Notes under the pieces: generated by a model | What the model was told of the DNA's origin: nothing | The model's input: only the letters and a program-made list of their open reading frames with translations | Databases searched by the model: none | Program-made: the position numbers and the translations under genes | In this document: positions 1 to 8,431 of the stretch, one piece after another | How the letters are laid out: every line of letters starts with the position of its first letter | Numbering within the stretch: position 1 is the stretch's first letter | Assembly (NCBI GenBank): GCA_031269735.1 | Contig: JAISYS010000015.1 | Coordinates: 1-38,841, forward strand | Reading direction: 5' to 3' | DNA: 38,841 nucleotides | DNA from: Candidatus Endomicrobiellum cubanum | GTDB taxonomy: Bacteria > Elusimicrobiota > Endomicrobiia > Endomicrobiales > Endomicrobiaceae

Positions 1-112
1 GACTTGCACATCCAAAAGATATTACTAAATCTAAAACCACGCTACTATCTTCTGCCTTTTCAAAAAATTCCTTCGCTTCTTTACTCCATTTTACTAATCT
101 TTCTGTTGCCAT
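1..112 (-). CDS. Unknown protein, N-terminal 37 residues only
   Basis: This is the beginning of a minus-strand reading frame that leaves the window at its left edge. It starts at ATG 112-110 behind a good ribosome-binding site (GAGGG, seven bases upstream). The visible protein begins MATERLVKWSKEAKEFFEK and continues with a hydrophobic stretch (VVLDLVIS). I do not recognise the family from so little sequence. It lies 52 bases downstream of bioA on the same strand, so it could be the next gene of that operon, or it could have its own promoter in the AT-rich gap. No function is proposed. Confidence 0.55.
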   Translation of the reverse strand, partial: MATERLVKWSKEAKEFFEKAEDSSVVLDLVISFGCAS

Positions 113-164
113 AATTTCCCTCATAAATCTAAAAATTCTATTTGGATATCTCTAAATATATCTC

Positions 165-1568
165 TTAAAGATTGTCAAGTTCTATTTTGATTGCTTTAAT
201 TATTTTTGAAATCTCATATTTAGTAATTATAAACGGTAAAAATAAAACAAGTGTGTCTCCAAGATTTCTTATTATAATGCCTTGCTTTCTTATTCTACTA
301 CAAATTTTAGCGCCCATCTTAAGTTTACAATCATAAGGTTTGCCTGTTTTTTTATCTTCTACGATTTCTATTCCTACCATTACGCCACATTGTCTAATAT
401 TTCCTATTTTAATATGACTTGAAAGTTCTTTAAGCTCTGTTTCAAGATTCTTAATTATAATATCTACTTTTTGCAAAATATTATCTTCCTTTAGTATGTC
501 AATAACAGCATTTGCAGCTGCACAAGCTAATGGATTTGCAGTATAAGAATGCCCATGAAAAAATGTTTTAAATTCTTCATACTTGCCTAAAAAAGCATTG
601 TAAATTTTATTCGTTGTAGCTGTAACTGCTAAAGGTAAGTATCCACCTGTTATACCTTTTGACAAACATATAAAATCCGGATGCACATTTTCGTGTTCTA
701 CGGCAAACATTTTACCAGTTCTGCCAAAACCTGTAGCCACTTCATCACAAATTAAAAGAACACCATACTTTTTACAAAGTTTTGCGTATTCAGACAAGTA
801 TCCCTTTGGCGTTACTATCATACCTGAAGCAGCTTGGTTTAGCGGCTCTATTATTGAAGCTGCAATCTTCTTAGAATATTTACCCAAAATTTCATCAACT
901 TGTTTTATACACTCACCTTTACAACCAACTTGAAAATTATGGTTTTTAAAATTCTTTGCTGTTAAAGGGAAAGGTATGCTTTTTGTTCTAAATTTACATC
1001 TATAACAATATGGCGACATTGCAAAATAACTTTTAAAAAGTAAGGATCTAAACCTAGAGTGAAACAACTCTGTGCCGCCAACAGAAACTGCACCTATTGT
1101 ATCTCCATGGTATGCATTTTTTAAAGATAAAAACATTGTTCTCTTTTCTTTTTTAAACTGCCAATATTGATAGGCCATTTTTAGAGCAACTTCTACTGCC
1201 GTAGATCCGTTATCAGAGTAGAAAATTTTATTTAAATTTTTAGGTAGAATATTTAAAAGTTTTTCAGAAAGTTCTATTGCTGGCAAATGTGTAAGACCCA
1301 AAAAAGTACTGTGGGAAACTTTAGTTATTTGTTCTCTTATTGCATTGTCTATCAAAGAATTTTTGTGTCCTAGAATATTAACCCATAAAGATGAAATACC
1401 ATCAATATATTGCCTACCATCAACATCGTATAAATAAACGCCCTTTGCTTTGTCAATAATTAAAGGCTTGTTAGGATCGTCATTTATCCAATCTGCCATT
1501 TGAGTAAACGGATGCCAAATATTCTTTTTATCAAGTTTAATATACTTTTCTTTTAACCTATTATCCAC
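165..1568 (-). CDS. bioA: Adenosylmethionine-8-amino-7-oxononanoate aminotransferase
   Basis: BioA is the PLP-dependent aminotransferase that makes 7,8-diaminopelargonate (DAPA) from 7-keto-8-aminopelargonate, using SAM as amino donor, in cytoplasmic biotin synthesis. The 467-residue protein has the family opening (WHPFTQM at 18-24), the PLP-site DEVATGFGRTG at 275-285 and the Schiff-base lysine K304 in LSKGITGG. A cysteine cluster (C188, C191, C216, C220) matches the CxxC...CxxxC insert of one group of BioA enzymes, but the segment between the two pairs is longer than I would expect. The start is GTG 1568, seven bases after AAGGA. It overlaps the end of bioD by 16 bases, so translation of the two is probably coupled. 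bioB and bioF are not in the window. Confidence 0.95.
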   Translation of the reverse strand: MDNRLKEKYIKLDKKNIWHPFTQMADWINDDPNKPLIIDKAKGVYLYDVDGRQYIDGISSLWVNILGHKNSLIDNAIREQITKVSHSTFLGLTHLPAIELSEKLLNILPKNLNKIFYSDNGSTAVEVALKMAYQYWQFKKEKRTMFLSLKNAYHGDTIGAVSVGGTELFHSRFRSLLFKSYFAMSPYCYRCKFRTKSIPFPLTAKNFKNHNFQVGCKGECIKQVDEILGKYSKKIAASIIEPLNQAASGMIVTPKGYLSEYAKLCKKYGVLLICDEVATGFGRTGKMFAVEHENVHPDFICLSKGITGGYLPLAVTATTNKIYNAFLGKYEEFKTFFHGHSYTANPLACAAANAVIDILKEDNILQKVDIIIKNLETELKELSSHIKIGNIRQCGVMVGIEIVEDKKTGKPYDCKLKMGAKICSRIRKQGIIIRNLGDTLVLFLPFIITKYEISKIIKAIKIELDNL

Positions 1569-2191
1569 TTATTTTTCCTTAAATCTATTATTTCATTATA
1601 ACCTAAACTCAAAATATTTAGTTTTGTTATTTTTTTTATCAACATCGCATTTGTTTTGCACGATACATCTTCTTTATTTTTGTTCCTATTTAATATGATG
1701 CCTAATACTTTCTGATTACTTTTTTTTAAATGTTCTATTGTAAGAAGAGTATGATTAATAGTCCCTAAATTATGCCTTGCAACAACAATAACTGGCAAAT
1801 TAAACTTTTTTATTAAATCATTTACAAAAAAATTCTTTTTTATAGGGACAAGTATCCCTCCTACTCCTTCGACTATTGTAAACTTATACTTATCTAAAAA
1901 ATATTTAAAATGAGAATCAATTTTTTTTAAATCACAGGAATTGCCCTCAATTAAAGATGCTCCATAAGGCGACATAGGGTTTTTAAAAAATACAGGAGTA
2001 ACTTTTTCTGCTGATTCTTTTATTTGAGAAGACTTAATTAATTCTTTTGCATCGTTTCTGTCGCCAGTAGAAACTGGCTTAAAAACACCAGCATTTATAT
2101 TTAAACCTTTTATAGCTTCTGCTATTTTGCAAGAAACATATGTTTTTCCCACTTCGGTATCTGTCGCAGTTACAAATATACCATTATGCAT
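1553..2191 (-). CDS. bioD: Dethiobiotin synthetase
   Basis: BioD closes the ureido ring of dethiobiotin from 7,8-diaminopelargonate, CO2 and ATP, the step after BioA. The 212-residue protein shows the P-loop DTEVGKT at 11-17, the substrate lysine region KPVSTG at 38-43 and the EGVGG motif at 108-112, all in the expected order. Length is normal for the family. It starts at ATG 2191 with a strong site (GAGGGA, eight bases upstream) and precedes bioA with a 16-base overlap. The 45-base gap between mutS and bioD holds one copy of a short motif (GTCTGTCTAAA on the plus strand) that is also found ahead of rpoZ. Identification is firm; the pathway placement is established knowledge. Confidence 0.95.
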   Translation of the reverse strand: MHNGIFVTATDTEVGKTYVSCKIAEAIKGLNINAGVFKPVSTGDRNDAKELIKSSQIKESAEKVTPVFFKNPMSPYGASLIEGNSCDLKKIDSHFKYFLDKYKFTIVEGVGGILVPIKKNFFVNDLIKKFNLPVIVVARHNLGTINHTLLTIEHLKKSNQKVLGIILNRNKNKEDVSCKTNAMLIKKITKLNILSLGYNEIIDLRKNKWIIG

Positions 2192-2236
2192 TAAAAACTT
2201 CCCTCATAATATAGAGTCTGTCTAAAACAAACTTAT

Positions 2237-4825
2237 TCAATTATATTTTTCTTTCCAATCAAGCAGTATTTTAAAAGCTTCTAATGGGGTTAAGGCATTA
2301 ATATCTATATTACGCAATTCCTGTAGAATATCAGAATCTTCTTGAGTTAAATTATTTTCATTAACTGAAAAAAGATCTAATTGATTATTTACATCAAATT
2401 TAGAGGTTATATGGCTTGATTCTAATTTATTTAAAACTTTGTATGCCCTACTTATAACCTTATTTGGAATACCTGCTATTTTTGCAACATGTATACCATA
2501 AGATTTATCCGCGCTGCCTTTAACTATTTTATGTAAAAATATAACATCACCATTCCACTCTTTAACACCAACATTGTAGTTTACTACGCCACTAAGTGTA
2601 TTTGCTAAATCCGTAAGTTCAAAATAATGTGTTGCAAAAAGTACTTTTATACCATTATTGGCTTTTATTTTAGCATCTGCAAAAAACTCTATTATAGACC
2701 AAGCTATGGACATACCATCATACGTTGAAGTTCCTCTCCCAACTTCATCTAAAATAATTAAACTCTTTTGAGTATACTGGTTCAATATAGTTGCAGTCTC
2801 AGACATTTCTACCATAAACGTAGACTCGCCTCCTGCTAGATTGTCGCCCGCGCCTATTCTCGTAAAAATCCTATCTACCACACCAATTTTGGCTTGCGAT
2901 GCTGGGACAAAACAACCAATTTGTGCCATTATAATAATAAGCGCTGTTTGCCTTAAATATGTAGATTTACCTGCCATGTTAGGACCTGTGATAATAATTA
3001 CTTTTGAGTTTTCGTCAAAAGCAATATCATTAGAAATGAATTCGCCATTTTTTAAAATTCGTTCAACTACTGGATGTCTACCATCTTTAATATAAAGTTC
3101 TTGCGAATCTACTATTGCAGGACAAACATAATTATATTCTAAAGCGTCTTTTGCAAAACCAGAAAAAATATCTATTTCAGAAATAATCTGCGAAGTTTTT
3201 AAAATATCTCGCAAATACAAAGCAATCTCTAATCTTAAATTATTAAAAATCTTGTTTTCTAATATTAAAATTTTCTCCTGTGAATATAAAATCTTTTCTT
3301 CTAAAACCTTTAGCTCTTCAGTTATATAACGTTCTGCGTTTGCAAGTGTTTGTTTTCTAACATAATGTTTTGGAGCTAAATGTATATTAGCTTTGCTAAT
3401 TTCTATATAATAGCCAAATACCGACGTATAGCCTACTTTAAGGCTATTAATACCTGTTGATTGTTTTTCCTTAGATTCTACGTCAGATATATACATTTTG
3501 ACATCTGTAGATAATTTTCTCAATTCATCTAATTTGTCATCTACTCCATTTTTGATTACACCGCCATCTTTTAAAGATATTGGAGGTTCGTCAACAATAA
3601 CATTAAAAATTTTATCAATAATTTGATCGTTTTTTGGAATTTCAAGATGTAGGGAAGGACCAGGTACAGAATTTATAATTTCGCATACTTTATTTATTGC
3701 TTTCAAAGAATCTTTTAATGCTATTAAATCTTTAGGTCCTGCAGTTAAAGAAGAAATTCTTGCAGCTATCCTCTCTATGTCTGAAACCCTTTTAAGGTTT
3801 TCTATAACACTTTTACGTACATTAGAATTATCTATAAAAAACTTAACAATGTTTTGGCGATTTTTGATTTTTTCAATATCTAAAAGCGGGTGTATAATCC
3901 AATTGCGTAAAGTTCTTGCACCCATAACTGTTTTTGTAGAATCTACTACCCAAAGAAGAGAATTTTCAAGTTTCCCAGTATGCATACAAGACAAAATTTC
4001 AAGATTTTTTATCGCAACAGTATCTAAATACATAAAATCTGAATTTTTAATATATCTTATATTAGAAAAAATACCAACACTTTGCGGTTGAATTTCTCTT
4101 ATATAAGAAAGTAAAGCGCCGCAAACACAAAGTGCTCCTTTTTTATTTAAACTAAACTTTTTTATAGCATTAAAAGCAAATAGGTCTTCTATAGTTTTTT
4201 TTGCGCTTTCATATTTAAAAAAACTATCATCTATATTTGAAATAGGCACTTTTATATTAGAAATAAGATTTTCTGTAAACTCATTTTTGACATTGCTTGA
4301 AGATACAAGAAGCTCACTAATAGGATGCCTTGATATCTCTGTACTGATTGCTTTTAGTGTTGTTTCTAATGTAAAAAATTCGCCGGTAGATATATCAGCA
4401 AACGCAACAAACAAAGAATCATTTACATTTTCAAAGTATAGTGCCATTAAAAAATTATTTGTTTTAGAATCTAAAAGAACATCTTCTAAAACAGTCCCTG
4501 GAGTTATAACTTTAGTCACTCCTCGTTTTACTATACCTTTTGAAACTCCTGCCTCTTCAAGCTGGTCGCAAATAACTACTTTTAGACCGCTTGATATAAG
4601 TTTTCTAATATAAAAATTCACTGAATGGTGTGGCACTCCGCACATGGGAGTACCTGTACGTTTGGTTAAAACAACATCTAAAACAGGGGCTGCTTGTATC
4701 GCATCATCTCCAAACATTTCGTAAAAATCGCCTAGTCTAAAAAATAAAATCATCCCAGGATATTTAGATTTTATATCCCAATATTGTTGCATTAAAGGTG
4801 TTAATTTATCAGAAGGTTTATTTAT
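2237..4825 (-). CDS. mutS: DNA mismatch repair ATPase MutS
   Basis: MutS recognises base mismatches and small loops and starts repair by an ATP-driven clamp mechanism. The mismatch-reading FYEM motif is at 23-26 counted from the ATG at 4792, and the Walker A motif GPNMAGKS is at 603-610, followed by the DEVGRGTS Walker B region. The C-terminal domain is present, so the gene looks whole. The start needs care. The family-conserved opening LTPxMQQY continues in frame upstream of ATG 4792, which has no ribosome-binding site. Upstream in frame there is no ATG, GTG or TTG before the stop; an ATA at 4825 lies seven bases after GGAG and overlaps the end of the transglycosylase gene. I chose ATA 4825 (862 residues). 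mutL is not in the window. Confidence 0.93.
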   Translation of the reverse strand: MNKPSDKLTPLMQQYWDIKSKYPGMILFFRLGDFYEMFGDDAIQAAPVLDVVLTKRTGTPMCGVPHHSVNFYIRKLISSGLKVVICDQLEEAGVSKGIVKRGVTKVITPGTVLEDVLLDSKTNNFLMALYFENVNDSLFVAFADISTGEFFTLETTLKAISTEISRHPISELLVSSSNVKNEFTENLISNIKVPISNIDDSFFKYESAKKTIEDLFAFNAIKKFSLNKKGALCVCGALLSYIREIQPQSVGIFSNIRYIKNSDFMYLDTVAIKNLEILSCMHTGKLENSLLWVVDSTKTVMGARTLRNWIIHPLLDIEKIKNRQNIVKFFIDNSNVRKSVIENLKRVSDIERIAARISSLTAGPKDLIALKDSLKAINKVCEIINSVPGPSLHLEIPKNDQIIDKIFNVIVDEPPISLKDGGVIKNGVDDKLDELRKLSTDVKMYISDVESKEKQSTGINSLKVGYTSVFGYYIEISKANIHLAPKHYVRKQTLANAERYITEELKVLEEKILYSQEKILILENKIFNNLRLEIALYLRDILKTSQIISEIDIFSGFAKDALEYNYVCPAIVDSQELYIKDGRHPVVERILKNGEFISNDIAFDENSKVIIITGPNMAGKSTYLRQTALIIIMAQIGCFVPASQAKIGVVDRIFTRIGAGDNLAGGESTFMVEMSETATILNQYTQKSLIILDEVGRGTSTYDGMSIAWSIIEFFADAKIKANNGIKVLFATHYFELTDLANTLSGVVNYNVGVKEWNGDVIFLHKIVKGSADKSYGIHVAKIAGIPNKVISRAYKVLNKLESSHITSKFDVNNQLDLFSVNENNLTQEDSDILQELRNIDINALTPLEAFKILLDWKEKYN

Positions 4826-5381
4826 TGTTGTTCTCCATTAAAGAAATAAATTTAAAAAACTTATATACTTTGTATGTAAATATAATTGATTTTACATAAT
4901 ATTTTGTCTCATTAAATGGTATATCTTTGATCCTTAAATCTATATTTTTATTTTGTTTGTTTTGCCATTTATCAACATTACCTATTCCTGCATTATATGC
5001 AGATAAAACTAAAACTAAGTTATTATTATAATAGTTTAAAAGCTTAGACACATAGTAAACACCAAACATTATATTTATTTCCGGATCTTTTAAAGAATTA
5101 TTAGAAAAATTTGAAACTTTTAATTGATTTGATATTTCTTGAGCAGTTTTTGGCATTATTTGCATCAAACCAACCGCTCCTCTAGTAGACATTGCATCTA
5201 CATTTAAGTTAGACTCCTTTTTCATAATAGCTTTTATTAACATAGGGTCTACATTAAAGCTATTAGAATATCGATATATATAGTAGTCATAAGGATTTTT
5301 CTCAAATAAACCTACAATTTGCAAAACACTAAAAATTCCAACTACAAGTAAAATAAGTACTGTATAGACAATTTTTTTCAT
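4818..5381 (-). CDS. Membrane-anchored lytic transglycosylase (SLT domain)
   Basis: This enzyme would cut the glycan strands of peptidoglycan from the outer face of the inner membrane. Residues 5-24 form one hydrophobic segment, either an uncleaved anchor or a signal peptide; no lipobox cysteine is seen. The rest is a minimal Slt-type catalytic domain, with the catalytic glutamate E56 in KKES, the GLMQIMP motif at 71-77 and the SAYNAGIGNVDKW motif in the C-terminal half. At 187 residues it is a short single-domain form with no LysM or SPOR domain. It starts at ATG 5381, overlapping the miaB stop by four bases, and its last codons overlap the proposed start of mutS. Its place close to a division cluster fits cell-wall remodelling, but the exact role is not shown. 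Confidence 0.9.
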   Translation of the reverse strand: MKKIVYTVLILLVVGIFSVLQIVGLFEKNPYDYYIYRYSNSFNVDPMLIKAIMKKESNLNVDAMSTRGAVGLMQIMPKTAQEISNQLKVSNFSNNSLKDPEINIMFGVYYVSKLLNYYNNNLVLVLSAYNAGIGNVDKWQNKQNKNIDLRIKDIPFNETKYYVKSIIFTYKVYKFFKFISLMENNNK

Positions 5382-6637
5382 ACAATATTGCCAAAAAGCG
5401 AATTTATTTTAGACTCGCTGATATGGACATTAAAAACTTTACCAACATAATCTTTACTTGTACTTTTTATAAAAACCTTGCGCCCACCACCTGTTCTTCC
5501 CTCTAAAATATTAGACTTAAAATTCTCAACTAAAACTTCAAAAGTTTTACCAACCATGGATAAAACAATTTCTGAAGAAATTTTATTTGACTCATTTAAA
5601 ATAATAGAGTGCCGTCTTTTTTTTTCTTCTAAAGGTACATCATCAACCATTCTTGAAGCTCTTGTGTTAGGTCTTGACGAATATCTAAACACGTACAATC
5701 CATCAAAACAAATATCCTTTAGAGCTTTTAAGGTATTATTGAAATCTTTTTCTGTTTCACCAGGAAACCCAACTATAATGTCTGTTGTTATGCTTATATC
5801 AGCAATTTTACTCCTCAATTTATTTATAAGAGCTAAATAATATTCGTATGTATAATTTCTATTCATTTCTTTTAAAACTTTGTTAGAGCCTGACTGCATT
5901 GGTAAATGAACATGATGACAAACCTTTTTTTCAGTAGCAATAAGGTTTATTAAGTCATCACTTAAATTTTTAGGATGGTTTGTCATAAACCTTAATCTTT
6001 CTAGTCCGTCAATCTTACAAATATCTCTAACTAAAGATACAAAATCTACCGTACCATGCTTATAAGAATTTACATTTTGACCTAAAAGCATTATTTCTTT
6101 TGCCCCACTTTTTACCATTTCTTCACATTCACTGATTATAATTTTGTTATCTAAACTAACTTCTTGACCTCTTACAAAAGGCACAACACAATACGAACAA
6201 AAATTATTGCACCCCCTTATAATTGTAATACATCTTCCAACTTCTGTAGATTTCTTAGATAAGATATTATCATCTATTTTAGCTAAATTGTATAAATTCA
6301 CAATTTTTAAGGCAAAATTATTTATATTTTTTGAACCAATTACTAAATCTACACTTTTAAAACGTTTCCTAATCTTTATACCTAATCTTTCTGCCATACA
6401 ACCAATAACAATAATTTTGACATTGGGTTTTTGTTTTTTAAGTTCTTCTACTCTGCCAATATAAGAAAATGCTTTTTGTTCCGCTTGAGCTCTTACCGAA
6501 CACGTATTTAGTATAATTACATCTGCATCTACTATATTATGTACTTGCAACATCCCGTAATTTGAAAGCATGTTAGAAAGTGCATCTGATTCACACACAT
6601 TCATTTGGCACCCAATTGTCTCAATCAAATACTTCAA
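5378..6637 (-). CDS. miaB: tRNA-2-methylthio-N6-isopentenyladenosine synthase MiaB
   Basis: MiaB adds a methylthio group to isopentenyl-A37 of tRNAs reading UNN codons. It is a radical-SAM methylthiotransferase with two 4Fe-4S clusters. The N-terminal UPF0004 cysteines are C10, C46 and C80, and the radical-SAM triad CxxxCxxC is C143, C147 and C150. A TRAM domain follows from about residue 360 to the end. Length (419) is normal. The start is TTG 6637, preceded by GAGG eight bases upstream; the next in-frame ATG would lose the conserved GCQMN motif. It overlaps the transglycosylase gene by four bases. MtaB or RimO are the alternatives within the superfamily, but the GCQMN opening and domain order favour MiaB. 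Confidence 0.93.
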   Translation of the reverse strand: MKYLIETIGCQMNVCESDALSNMLSNYGMLQVHNIVDADVIILNTCSVRAQAEQKAFSYIGRVEELKKQKPNVKIIVIGCMAERLGIKIRKRFKSVDLVIGSKNINNFALKIVNLYNLAKIDDNILSKKSTEVGRCITIIRGCNNFCSYCVVPFVRGQEVSLDNKIIISECEEMVKSGAKEIMLLGQNVNSYKHGTVDFVSLVRDICKIDGLERLRFMTNHPKNLSDDLINLIATEKKVCHHVHLPMQSGSNKVLKEMNRNYTYEYYLALINKLRSKIADISITTDIIVGFPGETEKDFNNTLKALKDICFDGLYVFRYSSRPNTRASRMVDDVPLEEKKRRHSIILNESNKISSEIVLSMVGKTFEVLVENFKSNILEGRTGGGRKVFIKSTSKDYVGKVFNVHISESKINSLFGNIV

Positions 6638-6686
6638 AAATTTAACCTCACTTATTTTTTAGATTATGTTTTAGGGGACCCTCTAG

Positions 6687-7340
6687 TTAAGCAAGCAGAG
6701 ATAAAATTCTATCGGATGTTTTATTTCGCCTATAAGAAAAAAAATAGTTATTTTGGCAACAAGTGCATAGATTCATATCAAAAATATTAACAATCCCTAA
6801 TTTTTTTAATTTACTAAAAACAACCTCTGATAAATCTAATCTATTATTTTTTAACTTTAGGTTAAAAATATTTTCAAAATCCCTACTAACTTCATAACAA
6901 CAAGAATGAATATGAGGCCCAACGTAAACTTCAATATCTTTAGGATTTATAGAAAATTTATTGTTCAAAATTCCAACTGCATTTTCTATTATTCCTGAAT
7001 GAATACCTCTCCAACCAGCATGAATTGCAGTTTTAACTATTCCATTTGTCATAAGTAAAGGAACACAATCTGCCGTAAAAATACCTAATATTATAGACTT
7101 ATCAGTAGTAATTAAACCATCACAATTATCAATGAAATTACCACAATTATATTTTTCAACAATTTTAACATCAGAGCTATGTACCTGATTTACGAGCACC
7201 AAATTAGCTGGATTTAAGTTTTGTGAAATTAAAAAATTGTCTCGTAGTGTCTTATCTTTTAAATTGCCAGCTAAAATAGTACTAGTAAAATGTCTATACT
7301 TAAAATTTTTATGAAATATAAACTTTTCTCTTGTATTCAT
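6687..7340 (-). CDS. pgeF: PgeF/YfiH family peptidoglycan editing factor
   Basis: The protein belongs to the PgeF/YfiH (formerly laccase-like, DUF152) family. Members have been linked to purine nucleoside phosphorylase/deaminase activity and, in E. coli, to correcting L-Ser misincorporated into peptidoglycan precursors. The metal-site motifs are all present: QVHSSD with H54, ADCVP with C92 and HAGWRG at 107-112. Length (217) is slightly short but covers the whole domain. It starts at ATG 7340, overlapping the ftsZ stop by four bases (ATGA). A gene of this family directly after ftsZ is a common arrangement and agrees with a cell-wall role. The 49-base gap to miaB holds only the miaB ribosome-binding site. 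Confidence 0.92.
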   Translation of the reverse strand: MNTREKFIFHKNFKYRHFTSTILAGNLKDKTLRDNFLISQNLNPANLVLVNQVHSSDVKIVEKYNCGNFIDNCDGLITTDKSIILGIFTADCVPLLMTNGIVKTAIHAGWRGIHSGIIENAVGILNNKFSINPKDIEVYVGPHIHSCCYEVSRDFENIFNLKLKNNRLDLSEVVFSKLKKLGIVNIFDMNLCTCCQNNYFFSYRRNKTSDRILSLLA

Positions 7341-8431
7341 TTTAAAAATTTAGGTTTCCAGTATGTATAGGCAGGTTTTGAAGGTTCTATATCTTCTGTT
7401 TTAAATTTCTGATCCAGAAATAATTCCTGTTGTGTAGTTGCCGAAAAATTATTAGGCAACTCATCACTAGCAAATCCTGTAGCAATAATAGTAACTTTAA
7501 TTTTATCATCAAGCCTATTATCTATTGTATGACCAAAAAATACATGTCCGTTAATACCATAATTTTTTATATCATTAAATATGTCTTGTAATGTAAAAGC
7601 TGTCACATTAGAATTTGTGGTTATATTAACCAAAGCTTTTTGGGCTTTGGAAACATCGTAGTTATCAAGAAGTGGGCTTGTTAAAGCTTTTTTTACAGCC
7701 TCTTTAGCATCATCACTTGTACTTTCTCCAATACCTATTAAAGCAGTACCTGCATTAGATAAAATGTTTCTCACATCCGCAAAATCTCTATTAATTTCTC
7801 CTGTTACTGTTATAACATCTGTAATAGCTTGAATACTTTGCCTTAAAACATCGTCTATAATTTGATAAAAAGCATCTAAGGCTATTCTCTCATTTATAAC
7901 ATTAAAAACCCTTTCATTTGGGATAACAATTAGAGCATCTGTAAAACTTTTAAGATTTTTAATCCCTTCTTCTGCTTGCGCCATTCTAACTTTACCTTCA
8001 TGCTCAAATGGTTTTGTAACAACACCTATAGTTAAAATCCCTGCCTCTTTTGCAAGTTTAGCTACAAGAGGGGCTGCTCCCGTCCCAGTGCCTCCACCCA
8101 TTCCAGCTGTAATAAATACCATATCTACACCAATTAAACGACCTCTTATTTCTTCTAAACTTTCCTCTGCAGATTGTCTCCCCATCTCTGGATTACCACC
8201 AACTCCAAGCCCTTTAGTTATTTTTTCGCCTATTTGTAAAACGTCAGGAGCTGCGGATTTAAGCAAAGCTTGAGCATCTGTGTTAATTGCTACAAATTCT
8301 ACATTTCCTACATTTGCAGCAATCATTCTATTTACAGCGTTACATCCACCACCGCCAACACCTAAAATTTTTATTTTAGCGAACTGCCCTAAACTCACCT
8401 CTTCTTGAGGTAAAACTATTTTCATACTCAT
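7337..8431 (-). CDS. ftsZ: Cell division GTPase FtsZ
   Basis: FtsZ is the tubulin-like GTPase that forms the cytokinetic ring. The 364-residue protein has the nucleotide-binding GVGGGGCNAVN region at 24-34, the tubulin signature GGGTGTG at 112-118 and the T7 synergy loop NRDFADV at 214-220. After the folded domain (about 320) there is only a short linker and a C-terminal tail ending PKFLK; this replaces the usual membrane-tether-binding peptide and is short and basic. The start is ATG 8431, immediately after the ftsA stop, with GAGGA inside the end of ftsA. It overlaps pgeF by four bases. Direct linkage to ftsA, its usual membrane anchor, is standard. Confidence 0.98.
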   Translation of the reverse strand: MSMKIVLPQEEVSLGQFAKIKILGVGGGGCNAVNRMIAANVGNVEFVAINTDAQALLKSAAPDVLQIGEKITKGLGVGGNPEMGRQSAEESLEEIRGRLIGVDMVFITAGMGGGTGTGAAPLVAKLAKEAGILTIGVVTKPFEHEGKVRMAQAEEGIKNLKSFTDALIVIPNERVFNVINERIALDAFYQIIDDVLRQSIQAITDVITVTGEINRDFADVRNILSNAGTALIGIGESTSDDAKEAVKKALTSPLLDNYDVSKAQKALVNITTNSNVTAFTLQDIFNDIKNYGINGHVFFGHTIDNRLDDKIKVTIIATGFASDELPNNFSATTQQELFLDQKFKTEDIEPSKPAYTYWKPKFLK

